A stretch of DNA of 64,000 nucleotides from Cladopsammia gracilis. Taxonomy: Eukaryota; Cnidaria; Anthozoa; Scleractinia; Dendrophylliidae. Of the stretch, positions 36,101 through 44,029 are shown piece by piece (the first letter of the stretch is position 1; the number at the start of each line of letters is the position of its first letter). A model generated the notes under the pieces. The model saw only the letters and a list, made by a program, of their open reading frames with translations. It was not told the DNA's origin and did not search any database. Location of the stretch: positions 248,001 through 312,000 of the forward strand of contig JAJGOT010000349.1 in NCBI GenBank assembly GCA_022457155.1, written 5' to 3'. The position numbers were made by a program, and so were the translations under genes.

Positions 36101-37861
36101 TGTTAATTGCTACGAGAAATAAAACAGGAATCTGTCTGAGGTGATGATAGAGCAAAATACCTTTATCCACGAGTGATGGGTTCATCAATTACTGTACAGA
36201 TAATGCTGTATAAATTCAAATAAACGCCGATAACATCGCCACTGCAACAATATTTCGTGCAATGATTCACTCCATTTTCTAGTCTTTTGTCAAATGAAAA
36301 ACTTTTATCAACGATTTGTTTACAGAATTTAATTTTTAGAATCGAGAAGTGCGACTAGCACTTTCGATGAATCTTGTGATGAAAACGAAGAGAACAGTGT
36401 GCATACATACATTTCAAATAACTCCATAAAATCATTGCGGCAGGATAATGTCAAAGATTCGCCAACTTATGTAGCAACTTTAAAACCACAAATGCATTAG
36501 CCCACTGTGTTTCGCTAAATTTCGCTGACATTTGAAGAAATAAGTCTTAGGGGAGGGAAAGTCGAGTAATAAGAGACAAAAACAACAAGGGAATACGGAC
36601 TTCGACGACACGACGATACTTTAACGCCGTAACGAATCGAGTTACAAGAACGGAAAGTAGGTTACATTAAAATCTTGCTTGTAATGCGTATATTCGCATT
36701 TTGGGACGCCACACCATAGACGCATGTTGTGAATCTTGCCAGAAAAAATACACAAGTATTCTTCGCCGCTGGAAATGCAAGGTCTACAATAGCCTCGCAA
36801 AGCTCGACACAAAACTGTTTTTCTAGCAAGATAAAAACAATTACCTCGAAAGATGTTTAAAGAATAAAACATTTATAGCAAACGAAACTATTAAAAATTC
36901 ACTAAATCAACGAAACTTCGAAGAAAACGAGAACGTATGGAGAATTTGAGGAAAGAGTGTCACAATAGCCTGGAAATGGAACTACCCCGGAAACCTACCA
37001 CGTATTAGCAAGAAATACCGCACTTTAAGAGAAACGATCGACAGAAAGCCAGATATTTACGGCAAACTGGAGAAATATTCGAATGTTAGCACATATAAAA
37101 ACAACGTGGCTTTATTTGTGTGTTCATTCAAAATTTAGATAAATGGCAAAGTCGTGTGGTCACATAGCTTCCTGCCTCCTTCCCATGCAATCACATTCAC
37201 ACGAATTCGTGGCAAGAAATGGCGGCCGTGTATTGAGCCTCGACAATAGAAACATAACTTACGTTTTTAGTGTTCCTGAAGTCATCAGTTCGGTCACTAA
37301 AATAACCCTTTTCTTGTCTTTATTCGGAAGTCTTGTTTCCCATGAGTCGTGGAATTTCACGATGTTTGGGTGTTGTAACTGCTTTAGCATTTCGGCTTCT
37401 TCTTTGAACCTTGCTCGCTCGGCTTTTGAATATTTATCCTTTCAAAAAGAAAATGTACAAAACAAATGTTATTACTTTCCTGTAGCACAATGGCGTAGAG
37501 CGTAAATTCACAGTGAATCAACTAAACTAACCTGGAGTTCGCACCATGCTACAGCTACCCCTGTCTCCGTGTCCAAACCTTTGTAAACCGTCTTGAAAGA
37601 GCCTCTTCCAACTTCAATGTCAAATTTGAGAAAACGGCCATCTGGGCTAGCGCTGACGGCTTTTTCTTCTGCCTCTAATACAACAGTTTTCTCGCGGTTC
37701 TCTCCTTTGCTAGTAACTTTTGTAGTGCCATCGACCAAGGAGGCTACCAAAGGTTCAATAAATTTTGATTCATCCTCAGCGACGTCATTGAGATTAAATT
37801 GTACATGTTTCTGGGGTTTTTTAAGTTCTTCCTTAGGAAATTCATCTGCTTGACTCTCCAT
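8230..37861 (-). CDS. WNK: WNK (with-no-lysine) serine/threonine kinase, complete 13-exon coding region
   Basis: Coding exons, in gene order, are 37532-37861, 37263-37438, 34367-34587, 33502-33659, 33216-33304, 30465-30705, 23435-23863, 22702-22794, 18926-19378, 15805-15984, 13496-15055, 11829-11941 and 8230-9154. All junctions are GT-AG and phases close, giving 4968 bases or 1655 residues. Order: kinase domain (about 78-345), PF1 domain (about 350-425), acidic linker, PF2 domain (about 695-760), a long Ser/Thr-rich disordered region with RFTV (961-964) and RFIV (1183-1186), then a coiled-coil and Gln-rich tail. The catalytic lysine is in the glycine-rich loop (K90 in [11 protein letters not shown]) and the usual strand-3 lysine is Cys107, the WNK hallmark. 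WNKs are chloride- and osmotic-sensitive kinases that activate SPAK/OSR1, which regulate SLC12 cotransporters. The protein is shorter than vertebrate WNK1 (over 2000 residues). It looks like the single invertebrate WNK rather than a particular vertebrate paralogue. Confidence 0.93.
9155..11828 (-). other. WNK intron 12; mostly unannotated
   Basis: No coding or structural feature was recognised except a 53-base direct repeat pair (9301-9353 and 9572-9624). The 115-codon + strand ORF at 11006-11353 has no recognisable family features and is probably chance. Confidence 0.6.
9301..9624. repeat. Dispersed direct-repeat pair (CCTTCCCTTCCCAAAAGATT)
   Basis: Two copies of a 53-base sequence, at 9301-9353 and 9572-9624, differ at only a few positions and are 271 bases apart in the same orientation. 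They lie in WNK intron 12. Confidence 0.7.
11829..11941 (-). CDS. WNK: WNK exon 12: C-terminal coiled-coil part 1
   Basis: It encodes [20 protein letters not shown] and [18 protein letters not shown], predicted helical. The acceptor is TTTGTCAG|CAA and the donor TGCAAG|GTAGTT, phase 2. It continues directly into the charged helix of exon 13. Confidence 0.85.
12504..12657. mobile_element. CAGTGCTCGA MITE (154 bp)
   Basis: Its ends are CAGTGCTCGACCTTAA and the inverse CGAGCACTG. CTTCT flanks both sides and may be a target duplication. The same termini bound the 2.6-kb element at 24592-27202, of which this looks like a deletion derivative or relative. It lies in WNK intron 11. Confidence 0.65.
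12807..13381. mobile_element. Foldback element with about 250-bp arms
   Basis: The left arm (AACAAATTCACGTTAAATTG, then GAATATCGCCTATTTTCGCT) is repeated inverted at the right (AGCGAAAATAGGCGATATTC to CAATTTAACGCCAATTTGTT). An inner arm pair (CAGCGGTTTCTCGCTTTCTT and its inverse) sits near the centre at about 13100. Flanking TTTAAAGGG (12785) and CCCCTTTAA (13474) may be the true ends. It lies in WNK intron 11. Confidence 0.75.
13496..15055 (-). CDS. WNK: WNK exon 11: long disordered region with RFxV motifs
   Basis: It encodes 520 residues rich in Ser, Thr, Glu, Gln and Pro with no folded domain. Two RFxV motifs are visible: [11 protein letters not shown] (RFTV at 14534-14545) and [13 protein letters not shown] (RFIV at 13868-13879). 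RFxV peptides dock the conserved C-terminal (CCT) domain of SPAK/OSR1. Acceptor TTGAAG|ACA is weak in pyrimidines near the AG but lies after a T-rich tract; the donor is GAACAG|GTACAA. A large foldback repeat ends about 110 bases downstream of the donor. Confidence 0.9.
15805..15984 (-). CDS. WNK: WNK exon 10: end of PF2
   Basis: It encodes [20 protein letters not shown] and [15 protein letters not shown], matching the C-terminal helices of the WNK PF2-like domain. The acceptor is TAACAG|ATA and the donor CAACAG|GTAATC. It has 60 codons, phase 0-0. Confidence 0.9.
16538..16656. mobile_element. Hairpin MITE (GGGTCAATTCAAT)
   Basis: The 119-base hairpin has arms GGGTCAATTCAATATATCTT and AAGTGTAATTTACAAGTGT facing their inverses (ACACTTGTAAATTACACT and ATTGAATTGACCC). 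It lies in WNK intron 9. Confidence 0.65.
17573..17843. mobile_element. TIR element (AATAGTGTTCCGCCCAGAT)
   Basis: 19-base ends AATAGTGTTCCGCCCAGAT and ATCTGGGCGGAACGCTATT differ at one position and bound 271 bases. No recognisable transposase. It lies in WNK intron 9. Confidence 0.6.
17960..18780 (+). mobile_element. Pogo/Tigger-like DNA transposon, non-autonomous, with transposase tail
   Basis: The TIRs are CAGTCGGACCTCTATTAAGC and its inverse, flanked on both sides by TA, the target site of Tc1/mariner-pogo elements. The word CCTCTATTAAGCGGCCAC recurs near both ends. On the + strand up to TAA at 18488-18490 the reading [26 protein letters not shown] then stop matches the C-terminal end of Tigger-type transposases. 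The catalytic domain is missing. Confidence 0.75.
18926..19378 (-). CDS. WNK: WNK exon 9: Ser/Thr-rich linker and start of PF2
   Basis: A low-complexity Ser/Ala/Thr segment ([20 protein letters not shown]) leads to basic [18 protein letters not shown], then PF2 strand sequence with [20 protein letters not shown]. The TFKFxxDxDxPDEVA pattern is the hallmark of the second PF2-like domain of WNKs. The donor is AACATG|GTAATT. The acceptor has two possible AGs three bases apart, either of which keeps frame. Confidence 0.9.
19625..21317. mobile_element. AACGGCT-word element (1.7 kb) with inverted ends
   Basis: The ends are TTCCAGAAAATATCCATACC and the inverse GGTATGGATATTTTCTGGAA, extending to a shared GAC-CATC inner base. 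G-rich runs lie just inside each end (poly-G near 21205). Inside, 19810-20030 and 20800-21080 are packed with AACGGCT/AGCCGTT words in both orientations. No transposase is recognised; the ORFs inside are short and featureless. It lies in WNK intron 8. Confidence 0.65.
21735..22319. mobile_element. TIR element (TAAACACTGGTGTATAAGCC)
   Basis: The ends TAAACACTGGTGTATAAGCC and GGTGCAGCTTATACACCAGT plus GTTTA are inverted with few mismatches. The interior at 22013-22160 (GGTTACTGAGGTTAGCCAAG, ATGGCCGCTTGTTTGC) has a homologue at 25555-25760 inside another element. It lies in WNK intron 8. Confidence 0.6.
22702..22794 (-). CDS. WNK: WNK exon 8: small linker exon
   Basis: This 93-base, phase 0-0 exon encodes 31 residues ([13 protein letters not shown], then [14 protein letters not shown]). 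Acceptor GACAG|AAG and donor CCAATG|GTATGT are good. It has low family conservation and, being symmetric, could be skipped without a frame change. It is included because splice sites and phase fit between exons 7 and 9. Confidence 0.75.
22865..23015. mobile_element. Palindromic MITE family B (GTTGTTCAAAAGGTGGATAG), copy 1
   Basis: The whole 151 bases form an imperfect hairpin built from GTGGATAGCGCTATCCAC-type words and CACTATCCAGTGGAT. Ends are CTGGCCCCGGTTGTTCAA and the inverse TTGAACAACTGGGCCCAG. A second copy lies at 55288-55426. It lies in WNK intron 7. Confidence 0.75.
23435..23863 (-). CDS. WNK: WNK exon 7: second half of PF1 and acidic linker
   Basis: It opens with [20 protein letters not shown] and [10 protein letters not shown], the last helices of PF1. 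A long Lys/Glu/Asp-rich segment follows, likely a coiled coil or disordered charged linker. It then reads [20 protein letters not shown] and ends before the donor GAAAAG|GTTAGC. The acceptor is TTTGCAG|GTT. It lies 6.6 kb from exon 6, across the largest intron. Confidence 0.9.
24592..27202. mobile_element. 2.6-kb CAGTGCTCGA element containing a nested element and a 301-bp tandem repeat
   Basis: It shares termini with the 154-bp MITE at 12504 (CAGTGCTCGACCTTA at the left, AAGTTAAGGTTCAGCACTG at the right). ATTGTC/ATTGTG flank it, a possible imperfect target duplication. Inside are two copies of a unit of about 301 bases (24667 onward, interrupted; and 26282-26590). The first copy is split by the 1310-bp element at 24859-26168. 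A 78-codon + strand ORF (26525-26761, [15 protein letters not shown]) is Lys-rich and could be the N-terminus of a hAT/ZNF862-like transposase, at low certainty. Confidence 0.6.
24859..26168. mobile_element. Nested 1.31-kb element with 52-bp TIRs and ATTT target duplication
   Basis: The ends GTGACCCTCCACGGGAAAAC and the inverse GTTTTCCTGTGGAGGGTCAC extend for about 52 bases with two or three mismatches. ATTT flanks both sides; the uninterrupted second tandem unit of the host element reads CCATTTTGTAATTTG at the same place, so it acts as an empty site and shows a 4-base duplication. Sub-terminal words GTGTTAA and CCGTGT recur. No transposase is seen. Confidence 0.75.
27203..30464 (-). other. 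WNK intron 6, proximal part; no feature recognised
   Basis: AT-rich DNA without convincing coding, RNA or repeat structure. Short ORFs here have no family features. Confidence 0.5.
30465..30705 (-). CDS. WNK: WNK exon 6: kinase end and first half of PF1 domain
   Basis: It encodes [20 protein letters not shown] (end of the kinase), then PF1 sequence including [22 protein letters not shown]1 is the autoinhibitory domain after WNK kinase domains, related to the SPAK/OSR1 PF2 fold, with the conserved F-x-F pattern visible as FDFNL. The acceptor is TTTCAG|A and the donor GAACTG|GTGAGT, phase 0. Confidence 0.92.
30885..31578. mobile_element. Degenerate pogo/Tigger-like relic
   Basis: The left end reads AGTCCAAACCTCTCATAAGC and the right end has the diverged inverse GCATGGTCACTTATGGCAGG plus TTC, with the repeated word TAAGTGACCACC nearby. 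This resembles pogo-type ends (CAGTCNAACCTC). No coding remains. It lies in WNK intron 5. Confidence 0.4.
32262..32330. mobile_element. Fragment of a pogo/Tigger-like terminus
   Basis: TACAGTCAAACCTCTCCATA followed by CACCTCTCTGTTATGGAGAG resembles one end of a pogo-like element. The opposite end was not found. It lies in WNK intron 5. Confidence 0.4.
32636..32945. repeat. TAACGC/AACGGCT word-repeat block
   Basis: After GTGACCTTCCACGGGAAAAC, similar to the terminus of the 24859 element, comes about 280 bases dense in TAACG, AACGCTT and AACGGCTAA words. Only one end of the presumed element is identifiable. It lies in WNK intron 5. Confidence 0.5.
33216..33304 (-). CDS. WNK: WNK exon 5: end of kinase C-lobe
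   Basis: A short 89-base exon encodes [20 protein letters not shown] and [10 protein letters not shown], with the conserved arginine of subdomain XI split across the donor (GAGAG|GTATGT). Exon 6 supplies the last base. The acceptor is ATACAG|GGC. Confidence 0.92.
33502..33659 (-). CDS. WNK: WNK exon 4: APE motif and C-lobe
   Basis: It encodes [20 protein letters not shown] and [12 protein letters not shown], the APE motif and helix F, then [14 protein letters not shown]. It is nearly identical to animal WNKs in this stretch. The donor is GTCAGT|GTAAGT, phase 0. Confidence 0.94.
33779..34287. mobile_element. AATCGAAT-word element (hAT-like ends)
   Basis: The right end, read inverted, is TAGGGATGTAACGTTTTATA and the left has GTAACGATTAATCGAATTC. 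Both subterminal regions are rich in AATCGAA/TTCGATT words. Ends of this type are seen in hAT-like elements. No transposase is present. It lies in WNK intron 3. Confidence 0.45.
34367..34587 (-). CDS. WNK: WNK exon 3: catalytic and activation loops
   Basis: It contains the HRD catalytic loop ([12 protein letters not shown], Asp207), the DLG motif in place of DFG ([10 protein letters not shown], Asp226) and the activation loop SSFAKSVIG. Leu227 and Leu229 correspond to the chloride-binding leucines of WNK1. Ser236 and Ser240 align with the WNK1 activation-loop serines 378 and 382. Acceptor CAG and donor ATAG|GTAAGA are both canonical. Confidence 0.94.
34988..35393. mobile_element. TAGTCGCAAA-word element
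   Basis: It is bounded by AGGGCTTGAAATT and the inverse AATTTCAAGCCCT. TTTAGTCGCAAA occurs at about 35070, 35330 and 35350, with variants (TAGTCCGAAG, AATCGCGACTAA) between. It lies in WNK intron 2 and carries no transposase. Confidence 0.5.
35394..37262 (-). other. WNK intron 2, distal part; no feature recognised
   Basis: No coding, RNA or clear repeat structure was seen. The region becomes less AT-rich towards exon 2. Confidence 0.5.
37263..37438 (-). CDS. WNK: WNK exon 2: kinase helix C region
   Basis: It encodes [20 protein letters not shown] and [10 protein letters not shown], containing the helix C glutamate and the start of the hinge ([14 protein letters not shown]). The acceptor is TTTTTGAAAG|GAT and the donor AAAAC|GTAAGT. 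It ends two bases into a Thr codon, completed by exon 3. The intron to exon 1 is only 93 bases. Confidence 0.93.
37532..37861 (-). CDS. WNK: WNK exon 1: start codon, N-terminus, glycine-rich loop
   Basis: It encodes residues 1-110. The ATG at 37859-37861 has a G at -3 and +4, and an in-frame TAG lies only 9 bases upstream (37871-37873), so this start is firm. After a short charged N-terminus, [19 protein letters not shown] begins the kinase domain. Lys90 in the loop is the displaced catalytic lysine and Cys107 (VAWCELQ) replaces the usual lysine. The donor is CTCCAG|GTTAGT, phase 0. Confidence 0.93.
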
Positions 37862-38400
37862 AACGTCTAGCTAAACGTTAGAAGAAGTCAAGAGCGAGGC
37901 ATTGAAAGCGGATAAGTAGTCCAATACATTGGCGCGATACGACAAGCGGAGTGCTTCAAGAATTCCATTGCTTCGTTCACAAGAAGTCACATCCTGAAAG
38001 AGTTCAACCGTTTCCCGTCTCGACCACGCAAAATGGCAAACCTTTTGATTATTTCGTAGCTAGTCTAGTGTCGCACGCTAAGTCAGGCCAACAAAGAGAA
38101 TGAAAGGGCCGTCCATTGCTGTAAACAACACGGCCAAATCACAGCATCCGCTGCCTTCCTCTACAAACTTGCAGTCGATTTTGAAACTCCTAATCGATTT
38201 AGGAAGACCGTCGGCACGAAAGCAAAGTGTAATCCGACTTTTCAGAACGAAAGCTTTTGAGAACTACACTTAAAACGAAAAATTGTCACCGCGAACTACC
38301 AAATGGCGGTTACTAAATCCGAAGAGTGCAGGTAAATACGGCAGAAAGAAAGTGAAGTCAACGGCCATTCATCGCGCATGAAAATATTCACTCAGGGGGA
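37862..38400 (-). promoter_or_regulatory. WNK: Putative 5' UTR and promoter region of WNK
   Basis: This is the sequence upstream of the firm start codon. Local CpG content appears higher than in the introns; no TATA box was identified. Transcription start is not determinable from sequence alone. A short + strand exon-like sequence at 38303 could share the promoter (see findings). Confidence 0.3.
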
Positions 38401-39454
38401 GGCCGTGGGGAGCTCTTTTGGCAGGGACACCGGTCAGCCATCACTTGTTGCTAGGGAACGAACAACTGCGCATGCTCTCTTTAGTTTACTACAGGAAAAA
38501 CCGGTTGCTTTGTAATGGTCCCATGACTATTCCTTGAGAATGGCATCAAATCCTTTGTTTTTTCTTTAGCTTTGTTACGAAATTCGTCTTCGCCAAGAGA
38601 ACAATATAACAAAGTGTCTCTTTATACAGCCTTTATTGCATGGATTCCATGTTGAAGTAAAAAGCAAAATACGACTCAGTTATACCTGCAAAACGTTTTC
38701 TTTTTTCAACAAATTCGAACCGTTTAAGGAATTTTTAAGCCGGATTGCACTCTTTTAGACCAAACATGTATAAATAATGACAATAGACTACGCATATACA
38801 ATGTTTTAATTTACAACTGAGAAAATCTTGTCAACCATATGTCATACATGTGACTTGTCAGCGACCAACCACAGGATCGCATTCGAACTTGTGGCTAAAA
38901 TAGACATTACAAGTTTCCTGAAGTCTCGCTTTTCATTCGAATTCCCTCCTGCATGCACGTGTGTGATAATTATTTATTTTTGTTGTGTTTTTTTTTTTAA
39001 CGAAGTAGAACGGCCTAGAACTTAAGAGCTGTATTTCGTTTTCACCTGGTAAATATTAAAACCGTTTTCAATTTTTTTTTTGTTTCCAGGGCTACTTCAT
39101 TTTCTACAAAAGATGTGCGCGATGTTCTAAATATGGCTAAATAAGTGAAATCCTTCGAGCCATCCAAGATAGAAAACCTAAATCCGATACTGAGCAATAT
39201 AAACGCTCGCTCAGACATATTCTCGATGATATTTTAAAAAACAAAAAATAATTTCCCAACTACATATATGTAATGCGTCGTTAAACCGGCGTAAAGTAGG
39301 TTCAAGGATGTCTTTTCCAAATGTCGCTTGATTGTGTGCTGTTGTGCTAGTATGGCACACGTGCGCGTTTTCGCAACCGGAAGTTACACGTGTCACGTGA
39401 ACATTTTTAGTTTTATTTTCAGTTGACATGTTTTCTTCTGGGATCAATTTTTTT
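38401..39454. other. Intergenic; no feature recognised
   Basis: No gene or clear repeat was identified. Short ORFs lack family features. Confidence 0.5.
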
Positions 39455-39632
39455 CTCTGATTGGTAACATTTTATTCAAGAAGTTCAAGGCTTAGTTTGC
39501 GCAACATAATCGTTTCTAAAAATAGCGTGAAGTGTCCTCGTGAACTTGTCTGACTACCTCATGTCCCAAAGCCACCAAACCGGTTTGGATCATTCAGTCT
39601 TTCATGCCGTCAGGCTCACGCGCTCAAGAGGG
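39455..39632 (-). repeat. Inverted homologue of part of the 43-46 kb tandem unit
   Basis: Read on the minus strand it contains GTGAGCCTGACGGCATG, GACTGAATGATCCAAACCGG and AGCCTTGAACTTCTTGAATA, aligning with 43279-43435 and its copies at about 44773 and 46150. It carries no G-run element. Confidence 0.65.
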
Positions 39633-40086
39633 TACCAGGCCTGATCGTATGAAATTGAGCATAACTCCTCAGATATTGCGTGTCTGTTCTAGTAAAAAAG
39701 AAAATGAAAACCTACTAAGAACCAGAAGAAGCGGCTCACCTCGAGCGATTGATTTTGTGATTTATTTTATAAGCATCGTGGCTTTTTCAAACTGAAAAAC
39801 CGCGTGATCTATAATAAAAGGAACTAACAAAGCAAGGCTGACTGTACAACTGGGATTGTTAAGATATTTCCAAAGTGTTCATCTATAATAAAACCACTGA
39901 GGCGAGTGACATCCAGGACCAGCTCTCATACATTCCACGCGGTCGCCTAACATCAGGCCCGGATCTGCACGCAATTTCAGTATTAAGCATATTCTAGTTT
40001 CAGGCACTTGCTTACTTGAAATAAATCACCGCCACTCTCCGAATGTTGTTTAATTTTACCAATTGATAAAGATACCTGCTTACATT

Positions 40087-40270
40087 TTTGCTGCAGTTCA
40101 GTATAAAAAATATCAATAATAAATAATAATAATAATAATTTAATAATAATATAAATTTGGAACATTTTACAAAGTCTCAATGCTCTTACAGTAACCTAAC
40201 ATAAAACCTAAAAATCCTACAATAAGTGAACTATAGACTGTAATGCTACAAACTAATAAATGCTATAAAC
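40087..40270 (-). mobile_element. 3' end of a SINE or LINE with (ATT)n tail
   Basis: On the minus strand GAGCATTGAGACTTTGTAAA leads into AATTTATATTATTATTAAAT and an (ATT)n tail at 40150-40110. This resembles 3' tails of SINE/LINE partners ending in an ATT repeat. The 5' part is not recognised. Confidence 0.4.
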
Positions 40271-41089
40271 ATAATAATATAAACATAAGAAATAAAAAGA
40301 TAAAAATACAGAAATTTTTGTAGACCAGGTACATTTGACAGCCGTTATTTGTTTTTTACGGTCAGTGAGGCAATATACAAACACTTCATTGTAAAACAGT
40401 ACATACCGACTTTAATTTAATATATCTTTGATAATGTCACAGATGTCAGACTCAAAAATAGACCTACGTGTACGACTAATTGATTTCGTCATTTTCGGAT
40501 GCATGTCTGATCATGTTCTTGGCTATTTTGGGAAGGTCCGTTCAGGGATCAGGAGGAGAGGTGTTTGCTTTTAGTTCGTAGATAAATCCATAGCTCTTTT
40601 CCTTTGCATCTGGTGTACGATTACGGAAAGAAAGCCGCACAATGAGTTTCACAGACAGGACAGGAAAAGGGAATTGCAAATGCGGAGAAGAAAACAAAAA
40701 ACTTTCCCACCCACTTCCCTTATACTTCAGCCCACTAGACTGCGCACCAGGCGCCAAAAAGGAAAGGGTACGCGGTGGGGGGATTCAATGCAAGTGTGAA
40801 CTTGCATAGGGATAATTAACATACATATAACAGAATGAATAAATTGGTCGCCATTGTGAAAAAGGTCTATGCTTTGATTGATCGCAATGAAGTGTTATCT
40901 CATGGTAACCGTAATTATGTTTTTTTTATTGGTAATAGAAGTCGTAGAATAAAATACATACGATATACAAGTAGTAAAAAAAATATTAAATATAATTAAC
41001 CGCAATATAACTAAACCAAATTACATTACATTACAACAAGAAGGTCTTAACACCAGCTGAAACAGAAAAAAATAATATACAAGACTGGG

Positions 41090-41660
41090 AATTAATCGTC
41101 TCTCAAAATAGGGAGAAGATTCGTCCACTTCTTAAAGTGACGCATTAGTTTGTCTCTTTTTGGGGCAATTTTACTTTCTATTTTTTCATAAAATCTGAGT
41201 TGGTTGATGAAAAGTTGAAGGCTAGGGATTTGGCCACCGGATCTAGACTTAACTATCAAAAGTTTATACACTGTGAGAATAAGGTTTACACATGTATTAC
41301 TGGACTGTGTCTTCCAGTATCGACACCTAATATAATGTTTGAGATATTCAGTTCTGGGAGAACAATCCCGGCAGATTTGATCCAGATACTTATATCCCTG
41401 TACAAGCCTCTACAGTGTTCACAATGGACAAATGCTTGATCAATTGTTTCCGAGTACATAAAGCAGAAAGAATGTAGGAGACTCAACGATCTTGAAACGA
41501 AATAGGTCTCTATTTAAATAAAGACAATTATTTAGAATTTTATATTGAAAAAATCTTGCGTACGGATCAATTGACATATTGTAAATTCTGCGATAGACAG
41601 AATCCCAGTCAATTTGGCTGTCGATCCGTTTAACTGAGATGAGCTTGAGCAGTCGGTTTT
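41090..41660 (-). mobile_element. L1/Tx1-like LINE C-terminal fragment
   Basis: On the minus strand IDWDSVYRRIYNMSIDPYAR, FFQYKILNNCLYLN and then TIDQAFVHCEHCRGLYRDIS form the post-RT region with a Cys/His cluster. After stops and shifts, INQLRFYEKIESKIAPKRDK continues to KKWTNLLP, typical of L1/Tx1-type ends. Several stops show it is dead. Confidence 0.6.
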
Positions 41661-42960
41661 TTTAATTATGATTATTTCTTAGTACAAGTACCGGTAATAT
41701 TTTCCCCAAAGCTCGCGAGCACCATATGTCAATTCGCGCCAAAATTGATACAGAAAATGTACCATAATGCAGTCTGTCCCTCATAATCTGCGTTGTGAGG
41801 AAAAAGAGAAGGAAAGGAGGGGGCTTGAAAGACAGAGGGGGTAATATATTTCTTCTTCCAAAAAGAGTATAATGTTCTACCCTGGATATTGTTATTAATG
41901 ACATGGTAATAAGGTATGGAGAAGCGCTCTGGCCTGGGACAAGCGCAAGACCAGGCGCGGAAGATGGGAGCTGAGAGAATCAAACCCGACTTACTTGATC
42001 GGGTGGGAGGGTGTGTTATCAAACTCTTCACTTTGGCGGCGTCGAGTAGAGTGATGGGGTGGAGCAAGTGTAACTTTTTAATAGGTCATTTGCATAATCC
42101 CCAGGGTATTAATTACCAATGCAAATCGAGTTTGCATAGGGGGCTTATTACCGAGTGGGGCTTATGTGTGACGGGGGGGGGGGGGGGGTAATAGAGGATT
42201 TACAGCAGATATGATGTGAGTACTCGGCTAAGTGCCATTAGTAATGTGGTCCGTCTCAGATAGTGCATGGATTCTCGTCAATTGTATTACTTATGTTACT
42301 TTGTTGCTAATACGCAACCCAAAAAATTAGTTAAAGAGGTCGTAATTACAGCAGGCCAAGAATAACAATGCCGTGAAATCACGGCATGATAAATGACGCT
42401 TCAGGAAAACAGCTGTCAAGTTGTTGGAGCCGGAAACCTTAAAAGGCATCGCCCTGCTCGTGGCTCAGGACTGTTTCAGCTTTGTTCTAGATCTGTATTC
42501 TGTCAGTGGGGTTCATGAACATAAACTAAAAGTTGCTGCATGTACAATAGAAAAGAACGCATGACATTTCCACGACACCATTCAACAGACAGAAAGTAAT
42601 TAACAATATGATTCGTTATTTATGAAATGACGCAATTTAGATGGTGGTAATTGTAAAACTACATGTATATTCGTTTTCGCTATTAATTAATATATTGCCA
42701 TGATTTTTCGATATTCAGTTTTGAAAAAGTAATTTAGAGATTTTATCCGTTTAATATAAGGAAAAATGCTATATTTTACATACGTTGTTAGTCCTGACAT
42801 ATTTTTGAAGGAGTTTATAGTGATAACTGTAATTGAAATATTGTAAATGTGTTAAGAAATTTCACGCAAGGCACTGAAATCCATTACGGTCTGTAACTCG
42901 GTGTTGCCAGAAACTCACAAGGGGTTCTTCGATGTTTTTCATAAACATAAGTCGCACTGT
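41661..42960. other. Intergenic; poly-G tract only
   Basis: A run of about 16 guanines lies at 42174-42189. No other feature was recognised. Confidence 0.5.
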
Positions 42961-42963
42961 AGC

Positions 42964-43279
42964 CTCCCCCCCCCGGGGGGGTACTCAACAAAGTTTTGTA
43001 CGGGATGCTCCGCCCCAACGTCCAAACCCTTACCCTTTCATATACCGTTTTTGACAGAAAAGGTACCCCTTTCATATACCTTTCATTGAAAATGGTATCC
43101 CTTTTTATGTTTTCGCTACCCTTTCCTATTCTTCGTGAAATCCCTACCCTTTCATATACTTCACCTCGTAAAATCCCGACCCTTTCATATACCTCCAACC
43201 TAAAAAAGGTACCTCTTTCGGGCGGAGCATCCCCGTATAGCCCACTATAGGGAGTGCACTCCCCCCCCCACCCGGGGGT
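42964..43279. mobile_element. G-run element, copy 1
   Basis: It starts in CCCCCGGGGGGGTACTCAAC and ends CCCCCCACCCGGGGG. Just inside are TGCTCCGCCCC and the inverse GGGCGGAGCATCC. The interior repeats CCCTTTCATATACC four or more times. Confidence 0.7.
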
Positions 43280-43820
43280 GTGAGCCTGACGGCATGCAAG
43301 ACTGAATGATCCAAACCGGTTTGGTGGGTTTGGGACGTGAGGAAGTCAGACACGTCACAGCTATTTTTATAGACGATTATGTTGCGTAAAATAAGCCTTG
43401 GAGTCCTTGAATAAAATGTCATGAGTCACCAATCAGCCGAAGACCTGTTTTTAACCGCTCTCCCTCGATCTATAACACGAATTTATTGGTGATGTTAGGA
43501 AAAAAGAAATAATTGCCAGAAAATAGCTTTGTCATCTGTAAAAATGTTCACGCCGACACTTGAATTATTTGAATTGTTCCTATATCGTTGCATGTAGTCA
43601 TACAGCGTTGTTGTCAAAAGTTATATCATAAAATGCCGGTTATAAGCCCTGGGGCTTGTATAACTTCGTAAGGGGGGGTTTCGGTGGGTTTATATGCAGG
43701 GGCTTATATCCGCGGGCTTATATAAGCGTGCATGCCGGGTTCAAATGTATTTACCATGGGTTTATTACGCAGCCGTAACGGATGGTACATAGTATATATG
43801 CAGTCTATGCACAACCTCTC

Positions 43821-43997
43821 ATAGACCAATTTCGATATATTAAAATTCATACTTGGCTCCGAGGCTTGGGGGAATAAAAGAAAAGAAATAAATAATGCAA
43901 CGCTGAAGCATAATGTGATTTCTTTTGTTTTATTCCCCCAAGCCTCGGAGCTAAGTATGAATTTTAATATACAGTGAATATGTCGAAATTGGTCTAT
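43821..43997. mobile_element. Hairpin MITE family A, copy 2
   Basis: It has the same arms as 2682-2850, extended outward to ATAGACCAATTTCGATATAT and its inverse. ACAGTGAATA lies between inner and outer parts of the right arm. It sits inside tandem unit 1. Confidence 0.75.
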
Positions 43998-44029
43998 TCC
44001 AGTCGTTCCAGAAGACCACAGTGCACCCA

